Assembly: GCF_022023855.1 (NCBI RefSeq) | Contig: NZ_CP059449.1 | Location: 2,340,001 to 2,404,000 of the forward strand | Direction of reading: 5' to 3' | DNA: 64,000 bases | Source of the DNA: Azospirillum brasilense | GTDB lineage: Bacteria > Pseudomonadota > Alphaproteobacteria > Azospirillales > Azospirillaceae | Part shown: piece by piece, positions 25,819-34,019 of the stretch | How positions within the stretch are numbered: the stretch's first letter is position 1 | Layout: each line of letters opens with the position of its first letter | The notes under the pieces: generated by a model | The model's input: the letters and a program-made list of their open reading frames with translations, nothing else | Databases searched by the model: none | What the model was told of the DNA's origin: nothing | Made by a program: the position numbers and the translations under genes

Positions 25819-25851
25819 CGCCCCCTTCCGCCGCTGCCGCGGAAGGGGGCG
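25819..25851 (+). terminator. Strong hairpin terminator after puuA
   Basis: CGCCCCCTTCCGC (25819-25831) and GCGGAAGGGGGCG (25839-25851) form a perfect 13-bp stem with a 7-nt loop, 9 bp after the stop codon. A short TTT follows. It separates puuA from the potF promoter. Confidence 0.8.
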
Positions 25852-25890
25852 TTTGCGTTCCGCAAAACCCGCAAAACCACCCGCAAATCG

Positions 25891-25919
25891 TTGACAACCA
25901 ACCCCCCCGTGGGTGCAAT
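25891..25919 (+). promoter_or_regulatory. Sigma-70 promoter for potFGHI
   Basis: TTGACA (25891-25896) is a perfect -35 box. After 17 bp, TGCAAT (25914-25919) matches four of six -10 positions. The leader to the potF ATG is about 100 nt. Just upstream, CGCAAAACC-type blocks repeat at 25861-25890 and could be regulator-binding direct repeats. Confidence 0.55.
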
Positions 25920-26028
25920 AGCGCTCGCGCCGGGGACGCCGTGCAACGCACGCCGCCTCCCACGTCGAATGGAAAAAAGTCGACCAGTCACGAACTGACG
26001 AACGATCCAGAATTCGGGGGCTTTCTGC

Positions 26029-27129
26029 ATGAAACGTTTCGCTCTCAGCGTCATCGGCGCCGTCGCGGCGATCGCCATCGCCGGCCCGGCGCTGGCCCAG
26101 GCCAAGAAGCCGGTCAACATCTACATCTGGAACGACTATCTGGGCGAATCGACGCTGGCGGACTTCACCAAGGCCACCGGCTACGACACCAAGGTGGACC
26201 TGTACGACAGCCTGGAACTGCTGGAGCAGAAGGTGCTGGTTGGCAAGTCGGGCTATGACGTGATCGTCCCGACCGCCGAGCCGACCCTGTCGCGCATGAT
26301 CCAGGCGAAGGTCGTGGCGCCGCTCGACAAGGCGAAGATCCCGAACCTGAAGAATGTCGATCCGAAAGTTCTCAAGCTCCTCGAGAACTCGGACCCCGGC
26401 AACAAGTTCGCCGTGCCCTATCTGGGCGGCACGGTCGGCATCGCCATCATCCCGGAGAAGATCAAGGCCGTCGCCCCCGACGTTCCGCTCGACAGCTGGG
26501 ATCTGATCTTCAAGCCGGAGGTGGCGAAGAAGGTCGCGGCCTGCGGCATCACCGTGATGGATTCGGCCATCGACGTGATCCCGTCGGTGCTGAACTACCT
26601 CGGCCTCGATCCGAACTCCGAGAAGAAGGAGGATCTGGACAAGGTCGAGAAGACGCTGCTGGCGGTCCGCCCCTACATCAAGCAGTTCGTCACCGGCCAG
26701 AACATCAACATCCTGGCGGGCGGCGACGCCTGCGTCGTCATGGCCTACAACGGCGACGCCATCCAGGGTGCGGCCCGCGCCGAGGAAGCCAAGAACGGCG
26801 TGAAGGTCGAATACATCACGCCGAAGGAAGGCGTGCAGGTGTGGTGGGACACGCTTGCCATCCCGGCGGATGCGCCGAACAAGGAGGGCGCGCACGCCTA
26901 CATCAACTTCATCCTGGACCCGGCGAACATCGCGGCGGTGTCCAACACGGTCAGCTACGCCAACGCCGTCCCGGCCTCGCTGGCCTCGGTTGACGAGGGC
27001 GTGAAGACCAACCCGGCCGTCTTCCTGCCGGAGAACAGCAGCCTCAAGCTGTTCGCCTTGAAGTCGATCAAGCAGACCACCGACCGCGCCCGCACCCGCG
27101 TCTGGACCAAAGTCAAGACCGGCAAGTAA
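26029..27129 (+). CDS. potF: Polyamine ABC transporter substrate-binding protein
   Basis: A 366-residue periplasmic binding protein with a signal peptide (MKRFALSVIGAVAAIAIAGPALAQ, cleavage after ALAQ or at the preceding Ala). The mature start VNIYIWNDYLGESTLADF is characteristic of PotF/PotD, the tryptophan and aspartate of this region helping polyamine binding. It also has YDVIVPTAEP and VPYLGGTVGIAI. Putrescine-type substrates are likely from PotF similarity and the puuA/puuB neighbours. It begins a four-gene transporter operon behind a sigma-70-like promoter. Confidence 0.93.
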   Translation: MKRFALSVIGAVAAIAIAGPALAQAKKPVNIYIWNDYLGESTLADFTKATGYDTKVDLYDSLELLEQKVLVGKSGYDVIVPTAEPTLSRMIQAKVVAPLDKAKIPNLKNVDPKVLKLLENSDPGNKFAVPYLGGTVGIAIIPEKIKAVAPDVPLDSWDLIFKPEVAKKVAACGITVMDSAIDVIPSVLNYLGLDPNSEKKEDLDKVEKTLLAVRPYIKQFVTGQNINILAGGDACVVMAYNGDAIQGAARAEEAKNGVKVEYITPKEGVQVWWDTLAIPADAPNKEGAHAYINFILDPANIAAVSNTVSYANAVPASLASVDEGVKTNPAVFLPENSSLKLFALKSIKQTTDRARTRVWTKVKTGK

Positions 27130-27227
27130 GCGCGCCGCGAACCGGCACGCACGACACGCGCCCTGGTTGTTTCCCATCGGGAACGGCCGGGGCGTTCCCA
27201 TGAGAAGAGGACGCCGAGAGGAGCCGC

Positions 27228-28391
27228 ATGGCCGTCCAGCCGATCCGCAAGCCCACGCGCCTGGAACCCTGGCAGGACCCGGGACAGAAGCCCTATGTGC
27301 GAATCGAGAAGGTGACCAAGACCTTCGGCGATTTCGTCGCTGTGGACGAGGTCAGCCTGTCGATCTACCGGGGTGAGTTCTTCGCCCTGCTGGGCGGCTC
27401 CGGGTCGGGCAAGACGACCCTGCTGCGCATGCTGGCCGGGTTTGAGACGCCGACCGAGGGCAAGATCTTCATCGACGGCGTCGACATGGCCGGCATCCCG
27501 CCCTACGAGCGGCCGGTCAACATGATGTTCCAGTCCTACGCCCTGTTCCCGCACATGTCGGTGGAGCAGAATGTCGCCTTCGGCCTGAAGCAGGACGGCG
27601 TCGCCAAGGCCGAGATCAAGGAGCGGGTGGGGGCGATCCTCGACCTCGTCCAGCTCGGCCAGTTCGGCAAGCGCAAGCCGCACCAACTGTCCGGCGGCCA
27701 GCGGCAGCGCGTGGCGCTGGCCCGCTCGCTGGTCAAGCGGCCCAAGCTGCTTCTGCTCGACGAACCGCTGGGCGCGCTGGACAAGCGGCTGCGCGAGCGG
27801 ACCCAGTTCGAGCTGGTCAACATCCAGGAGAAGCTGGGCGTCACCTTCATCGTGGTCACCCACGACCAGGAGGAGGCGATGACCATGTCCTCGCGGATCG
27901 CCGTCATGAACCACGGCGTCATCGCCCAGACCGGCACGCCGACCGAGATCTACGAATACCCGCAATCCCGCTTCGTCGCCGAGTTCATCGGCTCGGTGAA
28001 CATGTTCGAGGGCAGGGTGGTGGAGGATCAGGCCGACCATGTGCTGATCCGCTCCGAGGACGCCGGCTGCGACCTCTACATCAACCACGCGGTGGCGGTC
28101 CCCGTCGGCGCCACGGTGGGCGTCGCCGTCCGCCCGGAGAAGATCGCACTGAGCAAGGAGCCGCCGGCCAACACCGCAACCAACGCCGATGGGCGCAACG
28201 TCACCAGCGGAATCGTGCGCGAGATCGCCTATCTCGGTGACGTGTCGATCTATCTGGTCGAGCTGAAGACGGGCAAGACGGTGCGCGTCACGGCGCCCAA
28301 CGTGGTGCGGCGCACCGAGATGCCGATCACCTGGGACGATGAGGTGTATCTGAGCTGGCGTCCCTTCGCCGGGGTGGTGCTGACGCAATGA
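27228..28391 (+). CDS. potG: Polyamine ABC transporter ATP-binding protein
   Basis: A 387-residue ABC ATPase. Walker A is GGSGSGKTT (56-64), the Q-loop is MMFQSYALFPHM, the signature is LSGGQRQRVALARSL and Walker B is LLLLDEPLGALDKRLRE. A C-terminal TOBE-type regulatory domain follows from about residue 290 (VAVRPEKIALS). This is the length and layout of PotG/PotA. GAGAGGAGCC lies before ATG 27228. Its last four bases overlap the potH start (ATGA). Confidence 0.94.
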   Translation: MAVQPIRKPTRLEPWQDPGQKPYVRIEKVTKTFGDFVAVDEVSLSIYRGEFFALLGGSGSGKTTLLRMLAGFETPTEGKIFIDGVDMAGIPPYERPVNMMFQSYALFPHMSVEQNVAFGLKQDGVAKAEIKERVGAILDLVQLGQFGKRKPHQLSGGQRQRVALARSLVKRPKLLLLDEPLGALDKRLRERTQFELVNIQEKLGVTFIVVTHDQEEAMTMSSRIAVMNHGVIAQTGTPTEIYEYPQSRFVAEFIGSVNMFEGRVVEDQADHVLIRSEDAGCDLYINHAVAVPVGATVGVAVRPEKIALSKEPPANTATNADGRNVTSGIVREIAYLGDVSIYLVELKTGKTVRVTAPNVVRRTEMPITWDDEVYLSWRPFAGVVLTQ

Positions 28392-29311
28392 TCGACCTTC
28401 TGCGCCGGATCGGCCTGTGGGGGCGGGGGGTGGTGGTCGCCATCCCCTACCTGTGGCTTCTGCTGTTCTTCCTGGTGCCTTTCCTGATCGTGTTCGGCAT
28501 CAGCCTGTCGGAGGCGATGCTGGCGCAGCCGCCCTACGCGCCACTGATCGACTGGCTGCTGGACGAGGACGCGGGCACGACCAAGCTCCAGATCCTGCTG
28601 AACCTGTCCAACTATCTGCGGCTGGGCGGGGACGACCTCTACATCCTGGCTTATCTGAACTCGGTGAAGATCGCGCTGGTCACCACCGTCTGCTGCCTGC
28701 TGCTGGGCTACCCCATGGCCTACGCCATCGCCCGGGCGGAGCCGTCCAAGCGCGGGCCGCTGATGATGCTGGTCATCCTGCCCTTCTGGACCAGCTTCCT
28801 GATCCGCATCTACGCCTGGATCGGCATCCTGAAGGCCAACGGGGTGGTGGACAACCTGCTGCAATGGACCGGCCTGACGACGGAACCGTTCGAGCTGCTC
28901 TACTCGGACTGGGCCGTCTACATCGGCATGACCTACTGCTATCTGCCCTTCATGGTGCTGCCGCTCTACGCGACGCTGGAAAAGCTCGACCCGACCCTGC
29001 TGGAGGCGGCGGCGGACCTCGGCTGCCGTCCCTGGAAGGCGTTCCTGACGGTGACGCTGCCGCTGTCTCTGCCGGGCATCATCGCCGGGTCGCTTCTGGT
29101 CTTCATCCCCTCGGTCGGCGAGTTTGTGACTCCGGAACTGCTGGGCGGCCCGGACACGCTGATGATCGGCCGCGTGCTGTGGAACGAGTTCTTCGCCAAC
29201 CGCGACTGGCCGGTCGCCTCGGCGGTGGCCATCGCGCTTCTGCTGTTCCTGGTGGTGCCGATCATGGTCTTCCAGCATGTCCAGGGGCGCCAGACGGAGG
29301 CCGGGCGATGA
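28388..29311 (+). CDS. potH: Polyamine ABC transporter permease PotH
   Basis: A 307-residue membrane permease with about six helices. The EAA loop reads LEAAADLGCRPWKAFLTVTLPLSLPGI, cited here as AADLGCRPWKAFLTVTLP, and docks on PotG. ALNSVKIAL-type DDLYILAYLNSVKIALV is also typical of PotH. It starts at ATG 28388, overlapping potG by 4 bp, and ends overlapping potI by 4 bp, so the three are translationally coupled. Confidence 0.94.
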   Translation: MIDLLRRIGLWGRGVVVAIPYLWLLLFFLVPFLIVFGISLSEAMLAQPPYAPLIDWLLDEDAGTTKLQILLNLSNYLRLGGDDLYILAYLNSVKIALVTTVCCLLLGYPMAYAIARAEPSKRGPLMMLVILPFWTSFLIRIYAWIGILKANGVVDNLLQWTGLTTEPFELLYSDWAVYIGMTYCYLPFMVLPLYATLEKLDPTLLEAAADLGCRPWKAFLTVTLPLSLPGIIAGSLLVFIPSVGEFVTPELLGGPDTLMIGRVLWNEFFANRDWPVASAVAIALLLFLVVPIMVFQHVQGRQTEAGR

Positions 29312-30141
29312 AGCAGATGGGAAAACTGGCCTGGGCGCTGTGGTTCGGCTACGCCTTCCTCTACGTGCCGATCGCGCTGCTGATCTTCTACTCCTTCAAC
29401 GAGTCGCGGCTGGTCACGGTGTGGGGCGGCTTCTCCACCAAATGGTATGCGGAGCTTCTGCAGAACGACCAGCTTCTCGGGGCGGCCTGGCTGTCGCTCA
29501 AGGTGGCGGCGATGTCGGCCACCGCGTCGGTGGTGCTCGGCACCGTCGCGGGTCTGGCGCTGGCCCGCTTCGGGCGGTTCCGCGGGCGGACGCTGTTCGG
29601 CGGCATGATCACCGCGCCGCTGGTCATGCCGGAGGTCATCACCGGCCTGTCGCTTCTGCTGCTGTTCGTGGCGCTGGAGCAGGCCATCGGCTGGCCGGAC
29701 GGCCGCGGCATGACGACGATCACCATCGCCCACACCACCTTCACCATGGCCTATGTGGCGGTGATCATCCAGTCGCGCCTCGTCAGCCTGGACGAGAGCC
29801 TGGAGGAGGCGGCGATGGACCTCGGCGCCCGCCCGGCCAAGGTGTTCTTCGTCATCACGCTGCCGATCATCGCCCCGGCCATCGTGTCGGGCTGGCTGCT
29901 CGCCTTTACCCTGTCGCTCGACGATGTGGTGGTCGCCAGCTTCGTGTCGGGGCCGGGCTCCACCACCCTGCCGATGGTCATCTTCTCCAGCGTGAAGTTC
30001 GGCATCAGCCCGCAGATCAACGCGCTGGCGACTCTGATGATGGTGGTGGTCGCCACCGGCATTTTCATCGCCAGCCTGGTCATGGCGCGGCAGGAAAGGC
30101 AGAGGAAGCGGGACGAGCAAATGGCGGTGCAGGGGGGCTGA
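29308..30141 (+). CDS. potI: Polyamine ABC transporter permease PotI
   Basis: A 277-residue second permease of the transporter. It has the PotI/PotC start (YVPIALLIFYSFNESRLVTVWGGFS, here cited as LLIFYSFNES), helices throughout, and the EAA motif EEAAMDLGARPAKVFFVITLP. FTLSLDDVVVASFVSGP is a PotC/PotI hallmark. ATG 29308 overlaps the potH stop. It is the last gene of the operon; no clear terminator follows. Confidence 0.94.
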   Translation: MKQMGKLAWALWFGYAFLYVPIALLIFYSFNESRLVTVWGGFSTKWYAELLQNDQLLGAAWLSLKVAAMSATASVVLGTVAGLALARFGRFRGRTLFGGMITAPLVMPEVITGLSLLLLFVALEQAIGWPDGRGMTTITIAHTTFTMAYVAVIIQSRLVSLDESLEEAAMDLGARPAKVFFVITLPIIAPAIVSGWLLAFTLSLDDVVVASFVSGPGSTTLPMVIFSSVKFGISPQINALATLMMVVVATGIFIASLVMARQERQRKRDEQMAVQGG

Positions 30142-30530
30142 CCCCCTCCCGTGTGGCCTCATAGGGGCTATGCCGTTAGGCCGCAGCCGGTGGAGGTGGC
30201 CGTTCGCCGTTGCATTTGCTATTGTAATGGCATCTGCAACAGCGAATGAGGTCGTATCGTGCGCGCGCTCTTATGGTTCCCAATGCTTCGTCTTGGTTTT
30301 TCGATGCCTTTTTCGGCGCCCAAGCGCCGTTATTCGGATCGTCCGCCCTCCCGCCGCTGAGCGGTCGAGCGCGCCGCCCTTCCGGGCATTCCGGTGGCCC
30401 CTTTGGTGGCCGTTGCCAAATCCTCCGCTCCGTGGTTAGGGTGACCGTGGGTCACGGGTAACGCCGTGACGACCCGCTCCGGCCACGCACAAGAGCCGGG
30501 CCATTCAGGGATTTGGCAGGAGATTCAAAG
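30142..30530. other. Intergenic region between potI and agmatine deiminase
   Basis: 389 bp with no supported gene. It contains the long imperfect palindrome at 30203-30246 (separate entry) in an AT-richer patch. The rest is ordinary GC-rich sequence. It probably holds the promoter of the agmatine deiminase gene. Confidence 0.5.
30203..30246. promoter_or_regulatory. 12-bp imperfect inverted repeat between potI and aguA
   Basis: TTCGCCGTTGCA (30203-30214) and TGCAACAGCGAA (30235-30246) are inverted repeats with 11 of 12 bases matching, around a 20-nt AT-rich spacer. It could be a dimeric operator or a hairpin in the transcript end of potI or leader of aguA. Confidence 0.4.
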
Positions 30531-31547
30531 ATGACGACACCGGCGGCGGAAGGCTTCACCATGCCGGGCGAATGGGAACGGCACACCCGCTGCTGGATGG
30601 CGTGGCCGTGCCGGCCCGAGACGTGGCCCGAGGGGGCCTTTGACGCCGCCGCTGCCGCCTACACCGATGTCGCCCGCGCCATCAGCCGGTTCGAGCCGGT
30701 GACCATGGTCTGCGATCCCGCCGACGTCGCCGACGCCTCCCTGGCCTGCGGGCCGGGCGTCGAAATCCTGCCCTTGCCGATCAGCGATTCCTGGATTCGT
30801 GACACCGGACCCAGCTTCGTCACCGATGGGAAAGGGCAGGTGGCCGGCGTCCATTGGCGTTTCAACGCCTGGGGCGGCAACTATCCGGACAGCGCCAAGG
30901 ACCAGCAGGTCGGGCGCCTGATGCTCGACCATCTCGGCCTGCGCCGCTTCGAAGCGCCCTTGGTCATGGAGGGCGGCTCCTTCCATGTGGACGGGGAGGG
31001 GACGCTGCTGACAACCGAGCAGTGCCTTCTAAATCCCAACCGCAACCCAAATCTCGGCAAGGCGGAGATCGAGGCGCTTCTCAAGGAGCATCTCGGCATC
31101 TCCAGCGTGATCTGGCTGGGCGAGGGCTATCAGGACGACGAGACGGACGGTCACATCGACGAGATTGCCCTGTTCGTGAAGCCCGGCGTCGTCATGGCGA
31201 TCACCACCGACGATCCCGGCGACGCCAATTTCAAGGCGTTCCAGGACAACCTGGACCGGTTGAAGCGCGCCCGCGACGCCCAGGGGCGGGAACTGGAGGT
31301 CATCCCGGTCCGCCAGCCGGCGCGGCGCGACGAGAGCGGCGTGCGGCTGACCTTGTCCTACACAAATCTCTACATCGCCAACGGCGGCATCGTCATGCCG
31401 GCCTTCGAGGATTCGGCGGACGACGAGGCTTTCCGCATCGTGCGCCGGGCCTTCCCGGACCGCGAGGTGGTGCAGGTTCCGGCGCTGGACATCGTGCGCG
31501 GCGGCGGCGGCATCCACTGCATTACCCAGCAGCAGCCGGCGGTCTGA
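30531..31547 (+). CDS. aguA: Agmatine deiminase
   Basis: Agmatine deiminase hydrolyses agmatine to N-carbamoylputrescine and ammonia. The 338-residue protein has family motifs MAWPCRPETWP, DSWIRDTGPSFV, WRFNAWGGNY, EGGSFHVDGEGTLLTTEQCLLNPNRNP (cited by LLTTEQCLLNPNRNP), ETDGHIDEIA and the catalytic cysteine C330 in GGGGIHCITQQQP. ATG 30531 has GGCAGGAG upstream. It follows the polyamine uptake operon, which suggests a shared role in using agmatine and putrescine as nitrogen sources. The usual next enzyme, N-carbamoylputrescine amidase (AguB), is not in the window. Confidence 0.95.
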   Translation: MTTPAAEGFTMPGEWERHTRCWMAWPCRPETWPEGAFDAAAAAYTDVARAISRFEPVTMVCDPADVADASLACGPGVEILPLPISDSWIRDTGPSFVTDGKGQVAGVHWRFNAWGGNYPDSAKDQQVGRLMLDHLGLRRFEAPLVMEGGSFHVDGEGTLLTTEQCLLNPNRNPNLGKAEIEALLKEHLGISSVIWLGEGYQDDETDGHIDEIALFVKPGVVMAITTDDPGDANFKAFQDNLDRLKRARDAQGRELEVIPVRQPARRDESGVRLTLSYTNLYIANGGIVMPAFEDSADDEAFRIVRRAFPDREVVQVPALDIVRGGGGIHCITQQQPAV

Positions 31548-31575
31548 TCCGGCGCATTCACTGGTTAGCAGAAAG

Positions 31576-31603
31576 GCGAGGGCACTTGCAGCCTTCGCTT
31601 TTT
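31576..31603 (+). terminator. Rho-independent terminator of aguA
   Basis: GCGAGGGC (31576-31583) pairs with GCCTTCGC (31591-31598), one G-U pair included, around a 7-nt loop. TTTTT follows at 31599-31603. It lies 28 bp after the stop codon. Confidence 0.82.
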
Positions 31604-31664
31604 AATCGGTCACTGCGTCGATTCGGATCTTGAATCGGTGGGTGCGCAGGCGCATGTTTTTAAC

Positions 31665-31964
31665 ATGCAGTTAAACCCGCTCAATATGCCTCCGATGGCA
31701 AAGCCTCAGCCGCCGATCACACCGGCGATGCAGATGGCTATGTCTCCGGCGGTTCAGGCGGCGCAGCAGACCACCTCCACTGTTCGCACTCAGACGGTTC
31801 AGGCGACCCAGGCGGTCGGCAAGCTGGACCAGACACGGGAAACGCGCAACGCCACCCAGTCGGGGCAGGCGATCGATCCGCAGACGGCGGCAGTCCAGGC
31901 ACGAACAAACGGAACCGGCTACGGCGGCAAGCAGCGGGGCACACTCTTGGACGTGAGCGTCTGA
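31665..31964 (+). CDS. Small Gln/Thr/Ala-rich hypothetical protein (99 aa)
   Basis: A 99-residue low-complexity protein starting MQLNPLNMPPMAKPQPP and rich in Gln, Thr, Ala and Pro (QAAQQTTSTVRTQTVQATQ). It ends KQRGTLLDVSV, a hydrophobic tail that is the only ordered-looking part. No signal peptide, no membrane helix. The ribosome site is poor, and an in-frame GTG at 31638 is an alternative start. Composition and the clean stop support a real, probably disordered protein, but the evidence is modest. A PP2C phosphatase gene follows. Confidence 0.5.
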   Translation: MQLNPLNMPPMAKPQPPITPAMQMAMSPAVQAAQQTTSTVRTQTVQATQAVGKLDQTRETRNATQSGQAIDPQTAAVQARTNGTGYGGKQRGTLLDVSV

Positions 31965-32107
31965 GGCGTTTTCACGCGTCCTTTCCCGCTGTTCAATTCG
32001 CAACCTCTCCGCCATTATCATATGCAAAGCCGAGGCGGTTTTTCGCGTTGCCGAAGGCTGTTGCCAGGAAGCTGGTTCGGCTGTAACGCGCTGGAGCCGT
32101 TCGCGTG

Positions 32108-32902
32108 ATGCATTCCGCCCTGATCGACATGATCGCCGCTGGACAAACGGATGTTGGCCGTGTCCGGTCGCGCAACGAGGACTCGTTCCACCTCGACCCG
32201 GCGCTTGGCTTGGCGGTGATCTGCGACGGCATGGGCGGGCACGCTGGTGGCGACATCGCAAGCCGCACCGCGGTGGAGGTGGTGTCTGCCGTCGTTGCGT
32301 CCTACGACCGCAGACATGACGGCCGGACACCATCCTTGGCGGAGGAGGACAGGGCGGCCGCCGACGCCGCATTGACGGTCCGTTCCGCGGTGGTGGCTGC
32401 CAACCGCCGTATCAACGCCCTGAACCGCCAGCGCGGTTTCGCCGAAGGGCGCGGCATGGGCACCACGCTGGTGGGGCTCTGGCGCATTCCGGGAACCGGG
32501 CGGGTGGTGGTGTTCCACGCCGGAGACAGCCGGTTGTATCGCTTGCGCGGCGGTGAGTTTCGTCTGCTGACGCGCGATCACAGCCTTTACCAAGTGTGGC
32601 TCGACAACGGGCGCCGCGGGCAGGCTCCCCAGCGCAACATCATTGTCCGCGCACTTGGCACCGGGGAGCAGGCGGAGCCCGATATCGCCATCCACGATCT
32701 GCAGCCTGATGACCTCTACCTTCTCTGTTCGGATGGGCTGACCGGAATCGTGCCGGAAGGGATGATCCAGCGGATTCTCACCCAACAGCCGCCTCCCGCT
32801 CCCGAGGATGCCTGCGCCAAGCTGATCGATCTCGCAAACGGAGCGGGCGGGCCGGACAACATCACCCTCATTCTCGCCCGCTTCATCCTTCTCCCGGCCT
32901 GA
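32108..32902 (+). CDS. PP2C-family serine/threonine phosphatase
   Basis: A 264-residue bacterial PP2C (Stp1/PppA-like) metal-dependent phosphatase. The motifs are in order: QTDVGRVRSRNEDSF, ICDGMGGHAGGDIAS, MGTTLVGLW, HAGDSRLYRLR, LLTRDHSLYQVW, LLCSDGLTGIV and GGPDNITLIL. All metal-binding aspartates are present. It would dephosphorylate Ser/Thr on a partner protein, but no Hanks-type kinase is in the window. ATG 32108 is used; GTG 32105 is equally possible. Confidence 0.9.
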   Translation: MHSALIDMIAAGQTDVGRVRSRNEDSFHLDPALGLAVICDGMGGHAGGDIASRTAVEVVSAVVASYDRRHDGRTPSLAEEDRAAADAALTVRSAVVAANRRINALNRQRGFAEGRGMGTTLVGLWRIPGTGRVVVFHAGDSRLYRLRGGEFRLLTRDHSLYQVWLDNGRRGQAPQRNIIVRALGTGEQAEPDIAIHDLQPDDLYLLCSDGLTGIVPEGMIQRILTQQPPPAPEDACAKLIDLANGAGGPDNITLILARFILLPA

Positions 32903-32926
32903 ATACAGGGTGCATAGCCAAGCCTG

Positions 32927-33787
32927 TCAGGGCGCCTTGGTTTTCAGGAAACGCGCTGTGGCCACGGTGGTCGGAGCGGCGGAGTCCAGCGCCTGCTTCA
33001 ATGCGGGAAGATAGGATGCCGCCGTTTCGGCTTCAGGGCGGGGAGACGGGAACAGCGGTGCGGGGCTGGCGATCACGACGATCAACTCATGACCGTATGG
33101 CGGCCCGATGCTCCAGAATCGTCCGCCGGCGCCGCGCTCACCCAGCCGGCGAATCGCACCGGGCTCCACACGGCCGCTGACCTCCAAGGGATTGGGCAGC
33201 AGATGGATCACGTCGCCGTCCGACGTGAAATAATCCACTTGCAGATAGGTTGGAAAATCAGGGGTTACGACGTCGAACATCAGGTCTTGGCCGCCCTTGA
33301 ACGGCGTTCCGGCGGCCTCCTTGAAACGGATCGACAAGGGTGTCGCCGAACCGGCGTTGACGGACCGCAGCGGTCCGATCAGGGTCAGAGGCTCGCACAG
33401 GGCAGGGGACGCGCGCTCGATGTCGACGGCGGCCCGTTGACCGGTGAGGAGATCCTGGGCGAGCAACGCGAGGCTATCCGGATCAGTATCGCCCGCGGTC
33501 AAGCCGGAGATCGCCACCCTCTGGTCCTTGCCGATGGCGACATCGAGTTCGGCGCAATGAAACTCCGCCAAGGCAGTCCGCAGCGCCGACAGATCGGGCA
33601 CGGCGGGAACGGGCGGAACGTCAGGATCGGAAGGTGGATGGGCGGAGACGGGCTCGCTGTCCGCTGAGCCATCGGACGCCGCGCTGCCATGGTTCGGCCA
33701 AGCGGTCGCAGCGACCCCGACAGCGGCGGCAAGCAGCGCCGTGGCGCATCGGTGCCGCCATGTCGTCGGCGTGTGGGAGTCCTTCAC
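32927..33787 (-). CDS. Secreted DUF4384-like protein
   Basis: A 286-residue protein with an N-terminal membrane or signal segment (ALLAAAVGVAATAW) and a proline-rich linker (PPSDPDVPPVPAVP). The C-terminal part has YLQVDYFTSDGDVIHLLPNP, which is characteristic of DUF4384 domains. Those domains are often linked to Ser/Thr kinases or FHA and T6SS-type signalling proteins. The end is 24 bp from the convergent PP2C gene, which fits a phospho-signalling theme, but this is inference. Confidence 0.7.
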   Translation of the reverse strand: MKDSHTPTTWRHRCATALLAAAVGVAATAWPNHGSAASDGSADSEPVSAHPPSDPDVPPVPAVPDLSALRTALAEFHCAELDVAIGKDQRVAISGLTAGDTDPDSLALLAQDLLTGQRAAVDIERASPALCEPLTLIGPLRSVNAGSATPLSIRFKEAAGTPFKGGQDLMFDVVTPDFPTYLQVDYFTSDGDVIHLLPNPLEVSGRVEPGAIRRLGERGAGGRFWSIGPPYGHELIVVIASPAPLFPSPRPEAETAASYLPALKQALDSAAPTTVATARFLKTKAP

Positions 33788-34019
33788 CGAATCCTGACCG
33801 TTGGCTATAAACTGGGATTTATGTAGCGTGCATTTTGGGCATCGCCAAGGGCGCAGAGGCAGACACTCCTAGGGGAATGTCGATCATATAATCTGTATTA
33901 TGGAAAATATCATCGGAGAGATGAGGAGGGCCCCAATCCGTCCCTTCCGGCGTTCCGATCAATGGATTATCGTCGCGGCTCGTTTCTGCGTCCAATTCCA
34001 TCGATGAAGGCTGCGCCTT

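Noticed and set aside
24334..27201. A 955-codon open frame on the minus strand
   Set aside because: It lies opposite puuA and potF, both well supported, and has the same shadow composition.
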